From Devosia nitrariae (GTDB taxonomy: Bacteria; Pseudomonadota; Alphaproteobacteria; Rhizobiales; Devosiaceae): 64,000 bases of DNA. The notes beneath the pieces were generated by a model. That model had not been told where the DNA came from and ran no database searches. It saw nothing but the letters and a program-made list of their open reading frames with translations. The stretch is from positions 62,001 to 126,000 of the forward strand of contig NZ_BSNS01000024.1 of NCBI RefSeq assembly GCF_030160115.1, read 5' to 3'. Shown here in pieces: positions 1 through 8,610 of the stretch (within the stretch, counting starts at the first letter, position 1; each line of letters starts with the position of its first letter). A program made the translations under genes and the position numbers.

Positions 1-1064
1 TTACCTCGGCACTGACGCTAACGGTAGCGGAAGTTGTCGAACCCGAACCCGAGCCTGAGCCGGCACCCGAACCAGAACCGGTCGCGCTCGAATTCAATCT
101 CTCCCCGGAGGCGGTGATGGCGGAGGGCGGAGAACCGATCGTTCGTTCCGGGACTGCCTGGAACGTCTATGAAGCCCGCGCCGACGGCAGCCGGGGCGAG
201 GGGGTGACCTATGGCTACGGCAACCCATTCGAAACAAGCCTGGAGCCAGGTGACTACATCATCGCCATCAAGGAAGGCGAAGTCGAAATGGAGCAGGCGG
301 TGACGGTCGCCGCCGAAGAGGTCGCCCGGCCTCGCTTCATACTGAACGCCGCCACGGTCACCCTGCGTGCCTACGCGGCAGAGGGCGGGCCGGTGGCCGA
401 GGGAGCCGCGCTCAACCTCTACTATCCGGGCGGAGACACCTACGGCTACGGTGAGGAGACCTTCATCGTTCCGGCAGGCGAGGTGACCGCCACCGCCAAG
501 GTCGGGCAGGGCGAGGTCAGCGAGACGTTCACGATCGCGGCCGGTGAGACGATCGAGAGGGATCTCGTTGCCGGCGTCGGGCGGGTGGTGGTCAACGCCG
601 CCTATGTGGAGGGCATGAAGGTCGAAGCCGGTGGCCTCGGCGTCAACGTCTTCAAGGCGTCGGCCTCCATCGACGGATCGCGCGAGGAAGTCGGCTACGG
701 CTTTGGTCCCGACACAGGCTACGACCTGCCGCCCGGCGATTACGTTGCCGTCGTCAAGATGGACGACGCAACCGCTGAAGTGGCCTTCACCGTCGAGACC
801 GGCAAATCGGTCGAGGTGGTCGGAGTGCTCGAGGCTGGCGTGGTCGCCATCACCGCGGCCGGCACGGACCGGCTCAACATCTATTCCGGCAAGGCCGACA
901 TCCAGGGCAACCGGAAGGAGTTCGGCTACAGCTACGACGAAGAGTACCAGCAGACCCTGCCGGCCGGGAAGTATGTCGTGGTGGCGCACTTCCCCGACGA
1001 TGTCGAAAAGGAGGTGCCGTTCACCGTAGCCGCCGGTGATCGTGTCGACGTGACGGTCGAATAG
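1..1064 (+). CDS. C-terminal part of a repeat-containing, probably exported protein (5' end outside window)
   Basis: The reading frame is open from base 3, so the gene starts upstream. It begins with an acidic Pro-Glu linker (alternating EP/AP pairs, bases 50-85) followed by four degenerate repeats of about 75-90 residues. Each repeat has an aromatic YGYG/YGFG/YSYD patch, then LxPGDY or LPAGKY, then a strand ending FTVAAG or FTVETG. This looks like serial beta-sandwich modules of the carboxypeptidase-regulatory type. Such tails occur on some alphaproteobacterial VWA-domain proteins, but the N-terminal domain is not visible here, so function is not assigned. A hairpin terminator follows the stop codon. 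Confidence 0.7.
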   Translation, partial: TSALTLTVAEVVEPEPEPEPAPEPEPVALEFNLSPEAVMAEGGEPIVRSGTAWNVYEARADGSRGEGVTYGYGNPFETSLEPGDYIIAIKEGEVEMEQAVTVAAEEVARPRFILNAATVTLRAYAAEGGPVAEGAALNLYYPGGDTYGYGEETFIVPAGEVTATAKVGQGEVSETFTIAAGETIERDLVAGVGRVVVNAAYVEGMKVEAGGLGVNVFKASASIDGSREEVGYGFGPDTGYDLPPGDYVAVVKMDDATAEVAFTVETGKSVEVVGVLEAGVVAITAAGTDRLNIYSGKADIQGNRKEFGYSYDEEYQQTLPAGKYVVVAHFPDDVEKEVPFTVAAGDRVDVTVE

Positions 1065-1071
1065 GCCTCAA

Positions 1072-1117
1072 AGCGCGATGCGGTTTGACGGATCAAATCG
1101 CACCGCGCTCTGACTTT
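1072..1117 (+). terminator. Hairpin terminator / REP-like palindrome
   Basis: AGCGCGATGCGGTTTGA pairs with TCAAATCGCACCGCGCT around a 4-base loop; the two non-Watson-Crick positions are G-U pairs in RNA. A short T run (TTTT) follows. The position just after the repeat-protein stop fits a Rho-independent terminator. Confidence 0.6.
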
Positions 1118-1199
1118 TGTTGTCGCGGGGACTTTTCGCGAAAAACCCGCCCCACCTTTTCGTATCCCCGTGAATCTCGATTCCATCGACGACAACCTT

Positions 1200-2135
1200 C
1201 TACGTCGTGGCTTCAACATCTGCCGCCACTGCCTTGATTTCCCTCCGGAGCCACTGATGTGGTTTGGCCCGCGTGTTGCGAGGATGCCAGAACAGACAGA
1301 TGTCGAAACCAGGCACTTTCATCGGTATTTCGAAGGTTCGTAGGCCGGCTCCCTCGCCGAACTCCCTTGCCAGCCTGCGGCCCATGTTGAGAATCAGTTC
1401 GGTGCCGCGGAGGAAGCGCGGCGCGCTCGCGTAGTAGGGTGTCGTCGTCGCTACCGTGCGTCGCATGCCGAGATCACTCATGCCGGCATCGACATTTCCC
1501 ATCACGTAGCCTCGCCTCGACACGAGTATGTGGGGATAGTGCACACAGTCCTCGATCGTCAGCGTGGCGGTCTCGCCTTCACCGACCAACGGGTGGTTAG
1601 CGTCGACCACCGCGACAAAGGTCTCATGCAATAATACTGACCGCTCCAGCCCGGCAATCGGGCGCCAGGCCGGGCCGATCAGAAGGTCCAGGCTGCCGCC
1701 GAACAGAGCCTGCTCGTCCTCCTGCGGCGTCGCCGGAAGAAAAACGAGCCGGATTCTGGGAGCGGCCGCGCGCAGCCGGGCCTCGATCGCCGGGCCGAGT
1801 ATCGCCAGACTGTACTCATCCATTCCAATACAGACCGTCTGGCGCAGCGCGGCCGGATCGAACTCGCCCACCGAATTGAGGCCAGTGACGATCTGGGCCA
1901 AAGCCAACTGGACATGCGGCCATAACTCGATCGCCGTGCGCGTCGGCACCATCGTGTTGCCCGACCGCTCCAGTACACGATCGTCGAGTGCGCGTCGCAG
2001 ACGCTCCAGCGCGTTGCTTGTGCTCGACTGGGTAATCCCGAGGCGCCGTGCCGCGCGTGAAACGCTGCGCTCGTCCATGAGCACGTCGAAGACCTTCAGC
2101 AGGTTAAGGTCAAGGTCCCCGAGCGGCACGGGCAT
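1200..2135 (-). CDS. LysR-family transcriptional regulator
   Basis: Full-length LysR protein of 311 residues. The N-terminal winged helix-turn-helix lies at about residues 24-43 (SVSRAARRLGITQSSTSNAL), followed by the linker helix and a periplasmic-binding-like effector domain (about residues 90-300). The opening LDLNLLKVFDVLMDERSV resembles the NodD/SyrM/NahR branch, whose members usually bind aromatic or other small inducers. It is divergent from the hydrolase/metallo-hydrolase pair that begins at 2249, so it probably controls that operon. The effector is unknown. Confidence 0.9.
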   Translation of the reverse strand: MPVPLGDLDLNLLKVFDVLMDERSVSRAARRLGITQSSTSNALERLRRALDDRVLERSGNTMVPTRTAIELWPHVQLALAQIVTGLNSVGEFDPAALRQTVCIGMDEYSLAILGPAIEARLRAAAPRIRLVFLPATPQEDEQALFGGSLDLLIGPAWRPIAGLERSVLLHETFVAVVDANHPLVGEGETATLTIEDCVHYPHILVSRRGYVMGNVDAGMSDLGMRRTVATTTPYYASAPRFLRGTELILNMGRRLAREFGEGAGLRTFEIPMKVPGFDICLFWHPRNTRAKPHQWLRREIKAVAADVEATT

Positions 2136-2248
2136 GGCACCGATCCAATCGATCCTGTCAATAATTGATATCGTTCTGGTGTCCGTTCCCAGACAACTTG
2201 CCCATGTCTACTTCTTCCCTCGGCGTCAGGCCACACGAGGAGAGAGAT
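2136..2248. promoter_or_regulatory. Divergent promoter region between LysR gene and hydrolase operon
   Basis: This 113-base spacer holds an AT-rich segment with the palindrome TCAATAATTGA (2158-2168) directly upstream of the LysR start, a likely place for LysR binding. A GAGGAGAGAGAT ribosome-binding site lies just before the ATG at 2249. The exact LysR box was not determined. Confidence 0.4.
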
Positions 2249-3157
2249 ATGGAGAAGATTGGTTTCGAGGTGGATGGCGAGACGGTCATCGGAAATCTTG
2301 AATTGCCCGAGGGTGCGTCACTCGCCAATTCGGTGCCGGCCCTCGTCTTCACCGGCCCTTTCACCGGCGTCAAGGAACAGGTGACCGGCACATATGCTCG
2401 GCTCTTGGCCAAGGAGGGTTTTGCCACGCTGGCCTTCGACCATCGCAATTTCGGCGAGAGCGGCGGGCGCATCCATCAGCACGAAGCACCATCCAAGAAG
2501 CTCGATGACCTGGCGGCGGCGACCGGCTATCTCGCCGCGCGACCGGAGATCGACGCGGGGCGCATCGGTGCGGTCGGCATCTGCCTCGGTGGCTCCTACG
2601 CGCTTCACTTTGCCGCGTTCGATCCGCGCATTCGCGCCTTGGCCACGGTCGCCGCGGCTTATCTCGACGCACGCCCCTCCTCGGCGGATGCGGCGGCCCG
2701 CAAGGCCGAGTGGTTCCAAGGCTATGCCAGCGAGCTCGCCCTGCTTCACGAAGGCTACCCCACGCACATAAAGGCTGTCACCGATGTAGAGGGCGAGGCA
2801 GCAGGCATGCCCGGCCAGGAACCCTTCGACTATTACGGCACTGACCGCGCCTACAGCCCGCATTGGAAAAACGAGATCACCCGGCTTTCGGGCTACAATC
2901 TTGCCCGCTTCGACGCTGTACTCGGCGCCGACTATCTGGCCGCCACGCCAACGCTCGTCGTGCATGGCACGACCGATCTCTACTGCACGCCGGAAGCCGC
3001 GATGCGGACCTTCGAGCGCATCGGCGCGCCCAAACGTATCGAATGGATCGAGACCACCAACCACATCGAACTCTATGACAGCCAGCCGCATGTGCGCGCG
3101 GCGGTATCTCATGTTGCGGACTGGATGAAAGAGCATCTCCAAGGAGCGAGGACATGA
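2249..3157 (+). CDS. Alpha/beta hydrolase (dienelactone-hydrolase-like)
   Basis: 302-residue cytoplasmic alpha/beta hydrolase. The nucleophile elbow is GICLGG with Cys112 in the nucleophile position, as in dienelactone hydrolases, not the usual Ser. Asp243 (HGTTDLY) and His272 (TNHIEL) complete a Cys-Asp-His triad. The ATG at 2249 is preferred over one at 2165 because of the GAGGAGAG Shine-Dalgarno. It overlaps the next gene by four bases (ATGA), so the two are translationally coupled. The substrate is not evident; polyketide, ester or lactone hydrolysis are possibilities. Confidence 0.85.
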   Translation: MEKIGFEVDGETVIGNLELPEGASLANSVPALVFTGPFTGVKEQVTGTYARLLAKEGFATLAFDHRNFGESGGRIHQHEAPSKKLDDLAAATGYLAARPEIDAGRIGAVGICLGGSYALHFAAFDPRIRALATVAAAYLDARPSSADAAARKAEWFQGYASELALLHEGYPTHIKAVTDVEGEAAGMPGQEPFDYYGTDRAYSPHWKNEITRLSGYNLARFDAVLGADYLAATPTLVVHGTTDLYCTPEAAMRTFERIGAPKRIEWIETTNHIELYDSQPHVRAAVSHVADWMKEHLQGART

Positions 3158-4101
3158 AACCCGGATCCGACGACATCAATACCCTGTCTCGCCGAGACCT
3201 GATCAGGACAGCGGGTGCTGGTGCACTGGCTGGCGTCGGTCTTGCAATGGCAGGCACGGTCACCTCGGCGCAGGAGCGCACCGGGACCGTCGACGTTGAG
3301 AGGCACTCGGTGGAAATGCCGTTTCCGCTGAACGCCTATGTGGTGGAGGGCGAAGACGGACTGGTGGTCGTCGACGCCACGCTCACCAACACGGCCTCAA
3401 GGGAACTGCGAGCCCGGGTGGACGGCTTAGGGAAACCCCTGCGGGCGGTTCTTCTCACCCATCCCCATCCCGACCACTATGCGGGGCTCGGCAATCTGAC
3501 GGAGGGTCTGGACATTCCAATCGTATCGCTCGCCTCGGTCAACGACATCGCTCGGCGCGACGATGCCGAAAAGGATGCGGTCATCAGCAGCATGTTCGGC
3601 GAGGAGTGGCCTCGAAACCGCGTATTCCCCAACGACACCGTTGGCGATGGCGACATGCTCGACTTTGGTCCCGGCCTGCGGTTTACAGTCATGGATGTGG
3701 GACCTGCGGAATCCTTCCATGACAGTATCTTCGTCCTGGAGGGGTCGGCTCCGGCCGCCTTCATCGGCGACCTCGTCTACTCATTCATGCATCCCTACAT
3801 GGCCGACAACACCAACCCCGAATGGAAGCGGGCAATTGGCCGGCTGCGGTCGGAACTGCCGGAGGACATGATCCTCCATGTCGGTCACGGCCTACCGGTG
3901 ACGCCAGCTTTCCTAGCCTGGCAAGAAGCCTATCTCGACCGCTTCGAGGCCGCAATAAAGGCTGCCGACTGGAGTGATCCAGAAACCGCCCAGGCGGCCG
4001 TCGTGACCGACATGACCGCCTTCCTACCGAGCGATAAGCTGCTGTTCTTTCTGGAGCAGTCGATCTTGCCCAATGCGAGGCGGCTCGGCATGACGAGGTA
4101 G
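3154..4101 (+). CDS. Tat-exported MBL-fold metallo-hydrolase
   Basis: 315 residues. The N-terminus carries a twin-arginine signal (SRRDLIRTAG followed by a hydrophobic Ala/Gly stretch, likely cleaved after TSA near residue 39), so it is exported folded to the periplasm. The metallo-beta-lactamase motif THPHPDH gives metal ligands His103, His105, Asp107 and His108. A later FIGDLVY Asp and HVGHG His fit the remaining metal sites. It is coupled to the upstream hydrolase by ATGA overlap. The substrate is unknown; the pairing suggests sequential hydrolysis of a compound sensed by the LysR regulator (inference). Confidence 0.85.
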   Translation: MKPGSDDINTLSRRDLIRTAGAGALAGVGLAMAGTVTSAQERTGTVDVERHSVEMPFPLNAYVVEGEDGLVVVDATLTNTASRELRARVDGLGKPLRAVLLTHPHPDHYAGLGNLTEGLDIPIVSLASVNDIARRDDAEKDAVISSMFGEEWPRNRVFPNDTVGDGDMLDFGPGLRFTVMDVGPAESFHDSIFVLEGSAPAAFIGDLVYSFMHPYMADNTNPEWKRAIGRLRSELPEDMILHVGHGLPVTPAFLAWQEAYLDRFEAAIKAADWSDPETAQAAVVTDMTAFLPSDKLLFFLEQSILPNARRLGMTR

Positions 4102-4210
4102 GTGACTCTGGATCGGGCACTGCCCCGACAAATCTCCGAGGCTGAGCGCAGGCGCAGGCGATTGTCGAGTGAGGCGCGAGGACAGGCGCGACCCGGCCTC
4201 CACGCATTAC

Positions 4211-4945
4211 TCAGTCGTCGAGATCGATGTCGCCGCCGCTCGAGCTGTTGAAATCGGTTTGGGCGGGATTGCCGGAAATGCCGATGTCGCCGCCGCTCGA
4301 GGCATTGGCGCGTATCGATTCTAGCGCATGAACGTCCATGTCGCCACCTGACGAGGCGTTTGCGGTCACGGACTTGCATACTAGGTCGGCGAGGTCGAGA
4401 TCGCCGCCGGACGAGACGTCGGCATCGACCGTCTCGCAGCTGCCTGCAGCCGCGAACGAGGCACCGCTCGAGACACTGGCGGAAAAGCTGCCGACGGTCA
4501 CGTCAGCAAGGTCGATGTCGGCGCCGCTCGATGCATTGGCCTTGAGGGTGTCGCCGCTCATGCCGCTTGCGGCGACATCGGCACCGGAACTGGCTTCGAT
4601 CCGGTCGAGCTTGGGCATGGTGATGTGGACGGTGACATCGGGCCGGCCATTGACCAGCAAGCCAAGCAGGCCGCCGCTCATGATGAAGTCGAAGAAATCG
4701 GCCTCGAAGCGCGCGCGCAGCGTGCCGTTCTCGACATCGAGCTCGAGCTTGTCGAACGGTTCGGAGCGCTCGGATTCAACGCTCACCGATTGCTCGCCGC
4801 CGACGGTGACCACGGCATTCAGTCCCGTGGCGATATCGATGGCATGAAACGCGGGCAGGTCATACTCGCGAGTTTCGGCCAGGACCGGCCCTGTGGCGGC
4901 GGCGAAAGCCGCGGCTGCAAGTGCAAGTGCAAGTGCTGCGCGCAT
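4211..4945 (-). CDS. DUF2807-type (GIN domain) secreted beta-helix protein with SSG repeats
   Basis: 244 residues with a Sec signal peptide (Ala-rich core, cleavage near VLA|ET). The body fits the DUF2807 putative adhesin-head family: an N-terminal part with NAVVTVGGEQSV, then seven turns each centred on SSGAD or SSGGD (ASSGAD, ASSGAD, VSSGAS, VSSGGD, ASSGGD twice, SSSGGD), about 20 residues apart, the pattern of a right-handed beta-helix. The ATG at 4945 follows GGAGGAGACAC. It is probably envelope-located; the ligand is unknown. Confidence 0.8.
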   Translation of the reverse strand: MRAALALALAAAAFAAATGPVLAETREYDLPAFHAIDIATGLNAVVTVGGEQSVSVESERSEPFDKLELDVENGTLRARFEADFFDFIMSGGLLGLLVNGRPDVTVHITMPKLDRIEASSGADVAASGMSGDTLKANASSGADIDLADVTVGSFSASVSSGASFAAAGSCETVDADVSSGGDLDLADLVCKSVTANASSGGDMDVHALESIRANASSGGDIGISGNPAQTDFNSSSGGDIDLDD

Positions 4946-5091
4946 AGTCGTGTCTCCTCCAGGTGCGGACCCGACACATTCTGGACAGCGCCATGCCCGC
5001 CGCAAGCTAGAAAGCGACGAAAGCCGCCCATCGAACGACGAAACGGGAAAAGCAGGGACCCAGCCGCGGCGCGACCGGGCGACTGTCGGAT

Positions 5092-5120
5092 AAACGAAAA
5101 CGGCGCCCCTCGGGGCGCCG
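5092..5120 (-). terminator. Rho-independent terminator of icd
   Basis: The stem CGGCGCCCC/GGGGCGCCG at 5101-5120 is perfect. Read on the minus strand it is followed by TTTTCGTTT, and it lies 25 bases past the icd stop codon. Confidence 0.8.
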
Positions 5121-5145
5121 CTCCTGATGGACAATCCGGAAAGGA

Positions 5146-6357
5146 TCAAGCCATCGCCTTCTGCAGGTTGGCGTCGATGGCATCGAGGAAGCCGAGGGTC
5201 GACAGCCACGGCTGATCCGGGCCGACGAGCAGCGAGAGGTCCTTGGTCATCTTGCCTTCCTCGATGGTGTCGACCGTCACCTTCTCGAGGGTTGCGGCAA
5301 ACTTGGCGAGTTCGGCGTTGTCGTCGAGCTTGGCCCGGTGCGCGAGGCCGCGGGTCCAGGCGAAGATCGAGGCGGTGGAGTTGGTCGAGGTTTCCTTGCC
5401 CTGCTGATGCTGACGATAGTGGCGGGTCACCGTGCCATGTGCAGCCTCGGCCTCGACGATCTTGCCATCGGGCGACATCAATACGGAGGTCATCAGGCCC
5501 AGCGAGCCGAAGCCCTGGGCGACGGTATCCGACTGCACGTCGCCATCGTAGTTCTTGCATGCCCAGACATAACCGCCCGACCACTTGAGCGCGGAAGCCA
5601 CCATGTCGTCGATGAGGCGATGCTCGTACCAGATCTTCCTGGCCTCGAACTCACCCTTGAACTCGGCCTCGTAGATCTCCTGGAAGATGTCCTTGAAGCG
5701 CCCATCATAGGCCTTGAGGATGGTGTTCTTGGTCGACAGGTAGCAGGGGACGCCGCGGTTGAGGGCGTAGTTCATCGAGGCGCGGGCGAAGTCGGCGATC
5801 GAGTCGTCGAGGTTGTACATACCCATGGCCACGCCGGAGCCGGGAGACTGGAACATCTCGTGCTCGATAACGGTCCCGTCTTCGCCGGTAAACTTGATGG
5901 TCAGCGTGCCCTTGCCAGGGAACCTGAAATCGGTGGCGCGGTACTGGTCGCCGAAGGCGTGACGGCCAACGATGATGGGCTGCGTCCAGCCGGGCACCAG
6001 GCGCGGCACGTTCCTGCAGATGATGGGCTCACGGAAGATGACGCCGCCGAGAATGTTGCGGATGGTGCCATTGGGCGACCTCCACATTTTCTTCAGCTTG
6101 AATTCCTCGACACGCGCCTCGTCGGGCGTGATCGTGGCGCATTTGATGCCGACACCGTGCGTCTTGATGGCGTTGGCCGCATCGACCGTCACCTGGTCGT
6201 CGGTGGCATCGCGGTTCTCGACCGAGAGGTCGTAGTACTCGATCGGCAGATCGAGATAGGGCGTGATGAGCTTGTCCTTGATCGCCTGCCAGATGATCCT
6301 GGTCATCTCGTCGCCGTCGAGATCGACGACGGGGTTGGCGACTTTGATTTTGCTCAT
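5146..6357 (-). CDS. icd: NADP-dependent isocitrate dehydrogenase
   Basis: 403 residues, the length of the dimeric, eukaryote-like (type II) NADP-IDH common in alphaproteobacteria. The start [20 protein letters not shown] is typical, and [18 protein letters not shown] and [16 protein letters not shown] are family signatures. It oxidatively decarboxylates isocitrate to 2-oxoglutarate in the TCA cycle, making NADPH. The ATG at 6357 has a strong upstream TTTGGAGGAAG site. It is monocistronic, with a terminator at 5092-5120, and divergent from marR. Confidence 0.97.
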   Translation of the reverse strand: MSKIKVANPVVDLDGDEMTRIIWQAIKDKLITPYLDLPIEYYDLSVENRDATDDQVTVDAANAIKTHGVGIKCATITPDEARVEEFKLKKMWRSPNGTIRNILGGVIFREPIICRNVPRLVPGWTQPIIVGRHAFGDQYRATDFRFPGKGTLTIKFTGEDGTVIEHEMFQSPGSGVAMGMYNLDDSIADFARASMNYALNRGVPCYLSTKNTILKAYDGRFKDIFQEIYEAEFKGEFEARKIWYEHRLIDDMVASALKWSGGYVWACKNYDGDVQSDTVAQGFGSLGLMTSVLMSPDGKIVEAEAAHGTVTRHYRQHQQGKETSTNSTASIFAWTRGLAHRAKLDDNAELAKFAATLEKVTVDTIEEGKMTKDLSLLVGPDQPWLSTLGFLDAIDANLQKAMA

Positions 6358-6477
6358 GGGAAGCTTCCTCCAAAGGACATTCTGGCACGCGGTCGGCCGG
6401 GTTCGCGCCCCTATAGCATCGGTGCCGGAAAGCGCAAAGCTTTGCTGAGCAAGGGGGCTACGCACACGAGCACACCC

Positions 6478-6507
6478 TTGACTTCGTGCATATGCACGGT
6501 CTACCGA
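6478..6507 (+). promoter_or_regulatory. marR promoter with palindromic operator CGTGCATATGCACG
   Basis: TTGACT (6478-6483) is a good -35. The perfect 14-base palindrome CGTGCATATGCACG (6485-6498) fills the spacer, and a weak -10 (TACCGA) follows at about 6502. MarR repressors commonly bind palindromes in such positions. The predicted transcription start falls next to the ATG at 6515, where no Shine-Dalgarno is visible, so the message may be leaderless. Confidence 0.55.
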
Positions 6508-6514
6508 ACAGTCA

Positions 6515-6940
6515 ATGCAGGACGATTTCTCTCAGTGCCTGGTGCTCAACACTCGCATGGCCGCCCGCGCGGTGACGCGGCGGGCCGACCGCAAGTTGCG
6601 CCCGTTCGGGGTGACGGCGGCGCAGTTCAACATCCTCGGCGCCTTGCGCCAGCAGTCGGGCCGGTCGGTGACCGAGATCGCCAACAGCATCGCCATGGAC
6701 CGCACGACCCTTTCCCGCAATCTCGACGTGCTGGAACGCAAGGGCCTGGTCGAGACGATTCCGGCGGGGACCGGCTTGCATGGCAACAGCCGGCTCTCCC
6801 AACTCACCGAGAAAGGCGGCGAACTTTTCGAACAGATCGTTCCGGAGTGGCGCAACTCGCAAGCCGAATTACGCCTTACCCTCAAGGAACCGGGTTTCGG
6901 AGAGGTACTCGCCGCGTTGCGGCAGCTTTCACGAATTTAG
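6515..6940 (+). CDS. MarR-family transcriptional regulator
   Basis: 141-residue winged-helix MarR protein. The recognition region [20 protein letters not shown] (about residues 50-70) is followed by the wing and a C-terminal dimerisation helix. The palindrome in its own promoter suggests autoregulation, and a closely similar half-site precedes the ketoacyl-ACP synthase gene at 7151. The effector is unknown; acyl-ACP or a phenolic/fatty ligand would fit the neighbourhood. Confidence 0.9.
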   Translation: MQDDFSQCLVLNTRMAARAVTRRADRKLRPFGVTAAQFNILGALRQQSGRSVTEIANSIAMDRTTLSRNLDVLERKGLVETIPAGTGLHGNSRLSQLTEKGGELFEQIVPEWRNSQAELRLTLKEPGFGEVLAALRQLSRI

Positions 6941-7084
6941 GGTGTATTGGAATTCAGGTGATGCCGGTCTGCAAATGCCCATTCTCTGCGCTTCCGGTGC
7001 TCTCGTACCCGAAGGTACGCTGCGCTCCGGTTCTCGATAACGGGCATTTTCGCCTCGGCCTGACCTGAACCCCAACACACCCTA
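6938..7084. repeat. 147-bp imperfect palindrome between marR and fabF
   Basis: The outer arms TAGGGTGTATTGG and its partner CCCCAACACACCCTA, the internal TTCAGGT/ACCTGAA and AAATGCCC/GGGCATTT, and the central GTACCCGAAGGTAC make a long imperfect hairpin starting at the marR stop codon. The left arm is similar to the palindrome at 39032-39116, so this may be a dispersed intergenic element that also acts as a terminator. Confidence 0.6.
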
Positions 7085-7122
7085 GGCCACGGCCTTCAAG
7101 ATGCCACGGTGACATAGGACAC

Positions 7123-7136
7123 CGTGCATATACACC
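7123..7136 (+). promoter_or_regulatory. Candidate MarR operator upstream of fabF
   Basis: CGTGCATATACACC shares CGTGCATAT-x-CAC with the palindrome in the marR promoter, differing by one base inside the core. It overlaps a TATACA element (7129-7134) and lies 15 bases upstream of the fabF start, as expected for a repressor site. Confidence 0.5.
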
Positions 7137-7150
7137 CCAGGAGACTTTCG

Positions 7151-8431
7151 ATGCTGAAGCCCGACCCCACCGATCCCATCGTCGTCACCGGAATGGGCGT
7201 CGTCAGCCCACTCGGGGTCGGGGTCGCGACCAACTGGCAGCGGCTGTTGGCCGGTGAGAGCGGCATCGTGCCCAACACGCGCTTCGATGTGACGGACTTT
7301 GCCTGCAAGATCGCCGGACTGGTTCCGACAAAGGCAGAGGATCCGGAAGGGTTCGACCCTTTGGTGGCGGTCGATCCCAAGGAGATCAAGAAGATGGATC
7401 TCTTCATCCAGTACGGGCTCGTGGCAGCGCAGGAGGCGATCGCGCAATCGGGCTGGGCGCCGCAAACGGAAGACGAGAAGCAGGCGACCGCCACCATCAT
7501 CGCGTCCGGTGTCGGTGGATCACCGCTCCTGGTGGAATCGGCCTATACGGTCGAGCACAAGGGGCCGCGCCGGCTGTCGCCGTTCACCGTGCCTGCGTTC
7601 CTCGCCAACCTCGCAGCTGGTTGGATTTCCATCCACTACGGCTTCAAAGGACCCATTGGCACGCCAGTCACGGCTTGCGCGGCTTCGGCGCAGGCAATCG
7701 GCGACGGCATGCGCCTGATCCTGACCGGGGAGGCGGACGTGGCGGTGGTCGGCGGTGCCGAAGGTTCGGTCGATCCGGTCTCCATTGGCGGTTTTGCCGC
7801 GGCGCGCGCGCTCAATACCAGCTTCAACGACGACCCTCGGGGCGCCTCGCGACCGTTCGATGCCCGGCGTGCGGGCTTCGTGCTCGCCGAGGGCGCCGCG
7901 GTGCTGGTGATCGAGAAACTGAGCCACGCGCGTGCGCGCGGCGCCAAGCCGCTGGCGACGCTTGCCGGTTATGGAACGTCGGCCGACGCCTATCACCTGA
8001 CCTCCGGCGAGCCGACGGGCGCGGGTGCGCAGATCGCCATGCGCAAGGCCATAGAGATGGCCGGCATCAGCTCGAACGATATCGGCTATGTCAATGCGCA
8101 CGCAACGTCCACCGAGGTCGGGGACGCGGCTGAGATCGCCGGTATAGCGGCCGTGTTCGGCGAGCGCGGAAAGAGCCTGGCGGTCTCGTCGACCAAATCC
8201 TCGACCGGGCACCTGCTCGGGGCCGCAGGCGGCATCGAGGCCATCATTTCGGTGACGGCGCTCACCAACGATACGCTGCCGGCCACCCTCAACCTGGAGG
8301 ATCCGGACCCGACGGCCGCGATCTTCGATCTGGTGCCCAAGACCCCCAAGTCCAAATCGCTGGATTATGTCCTTTCCAACGCCTTCGGCTTCGGCGGGGT
8401 CAACGCCACGCTGGTTTTTGGGAAAGTCTAA
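7151..8431 (+). CDS. fabF: 3-oxoacyl-ACP synthase II (KASII type)
   Basis: 426-residue thiolase-fold condensing enzyme. The Cys-His-His triad is visible: Cys176 in TACAASAQ, His317 in NAHATSTEVGD and His354 in STGHLLGAAGG, with the same spacing as E. coli FabF. It condenses malonyl-ACP with acyl-ACP in fatty-acid elongation. The ATG at 7151 with CAGGAGAC upstream is chosen over one at 7124. No acpP, fabZ or fabD lies alongside, so it is probably an additional, specialised or regulated KAS. The shared palindrome points to the upstream MarR protein as its regulator. Confidence 0.92.
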   Translation: MLKPDPTDPIVVTGMGVVSPLGVGVATNWQRLLAGESGIVPNTRFDVTDFACKIAGLVPTKAEDPEGFDPLVAVDPKEIKKMDLFIQYGLVAAQEAIAQSGWAPQTEDEKQATATIIASGVGGSPLLVESAYTVEHKGPRRLSPFTVPAFLANLAAGWISIHYGFKGPIGTPVTACAASAQAIGDGMRLILTGEADVAVVGGAEGSVDPVSIGGFAAARALNTSFNDDPRGASRPFDARRAGFVLAEGAAVLVIEKLSHARARGAKPLATLAGYGTSADAYHLTSGEPTGAGAQIAMRKAIEMAGISSNDIGYVNAHATSTEVGDAAEIAGIAAVFGERGKSLAVSSTKSSTGHLLGAAGGIEAIISVTALTNDTLPATLNLEDPDPTAAIFDLVPKTPKSKSLDYVLSNAFGFGGVNATLVFGKV

Positions 8432-8539
8432 GACGCGTGGACGCTTGGGATTCTCAGGGCTAAGCAAACATGTTCAAGGCAGTCTTTTTTGAGCTGTGAG
8501 CCGATCATTCCGGGGGAGGCGACATCACAACCACCGGGT

Positions 8540-8562
8540 CATCCCCGCGAAAAGCGGGGACG
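8540..8562. terminator. Short GC hairpin between convergent fabF and TfoX-like gene
   Basis: TCCCCGC-GAAAA-GCGGGGA (8542-8560) is a perfect stem in the 179-base gap between converging genes. There is no clear T run on either side, so terminator function is tentative. The rest of the 8432-8610 gap shows nothing recognisable. Confidence 0.35.
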
Positions 8563-8610
8563 TTGGGGGGACAAGTGTGCCGTCCCAGCTTGCGTCCTAG
8601 GCCCGATAAC

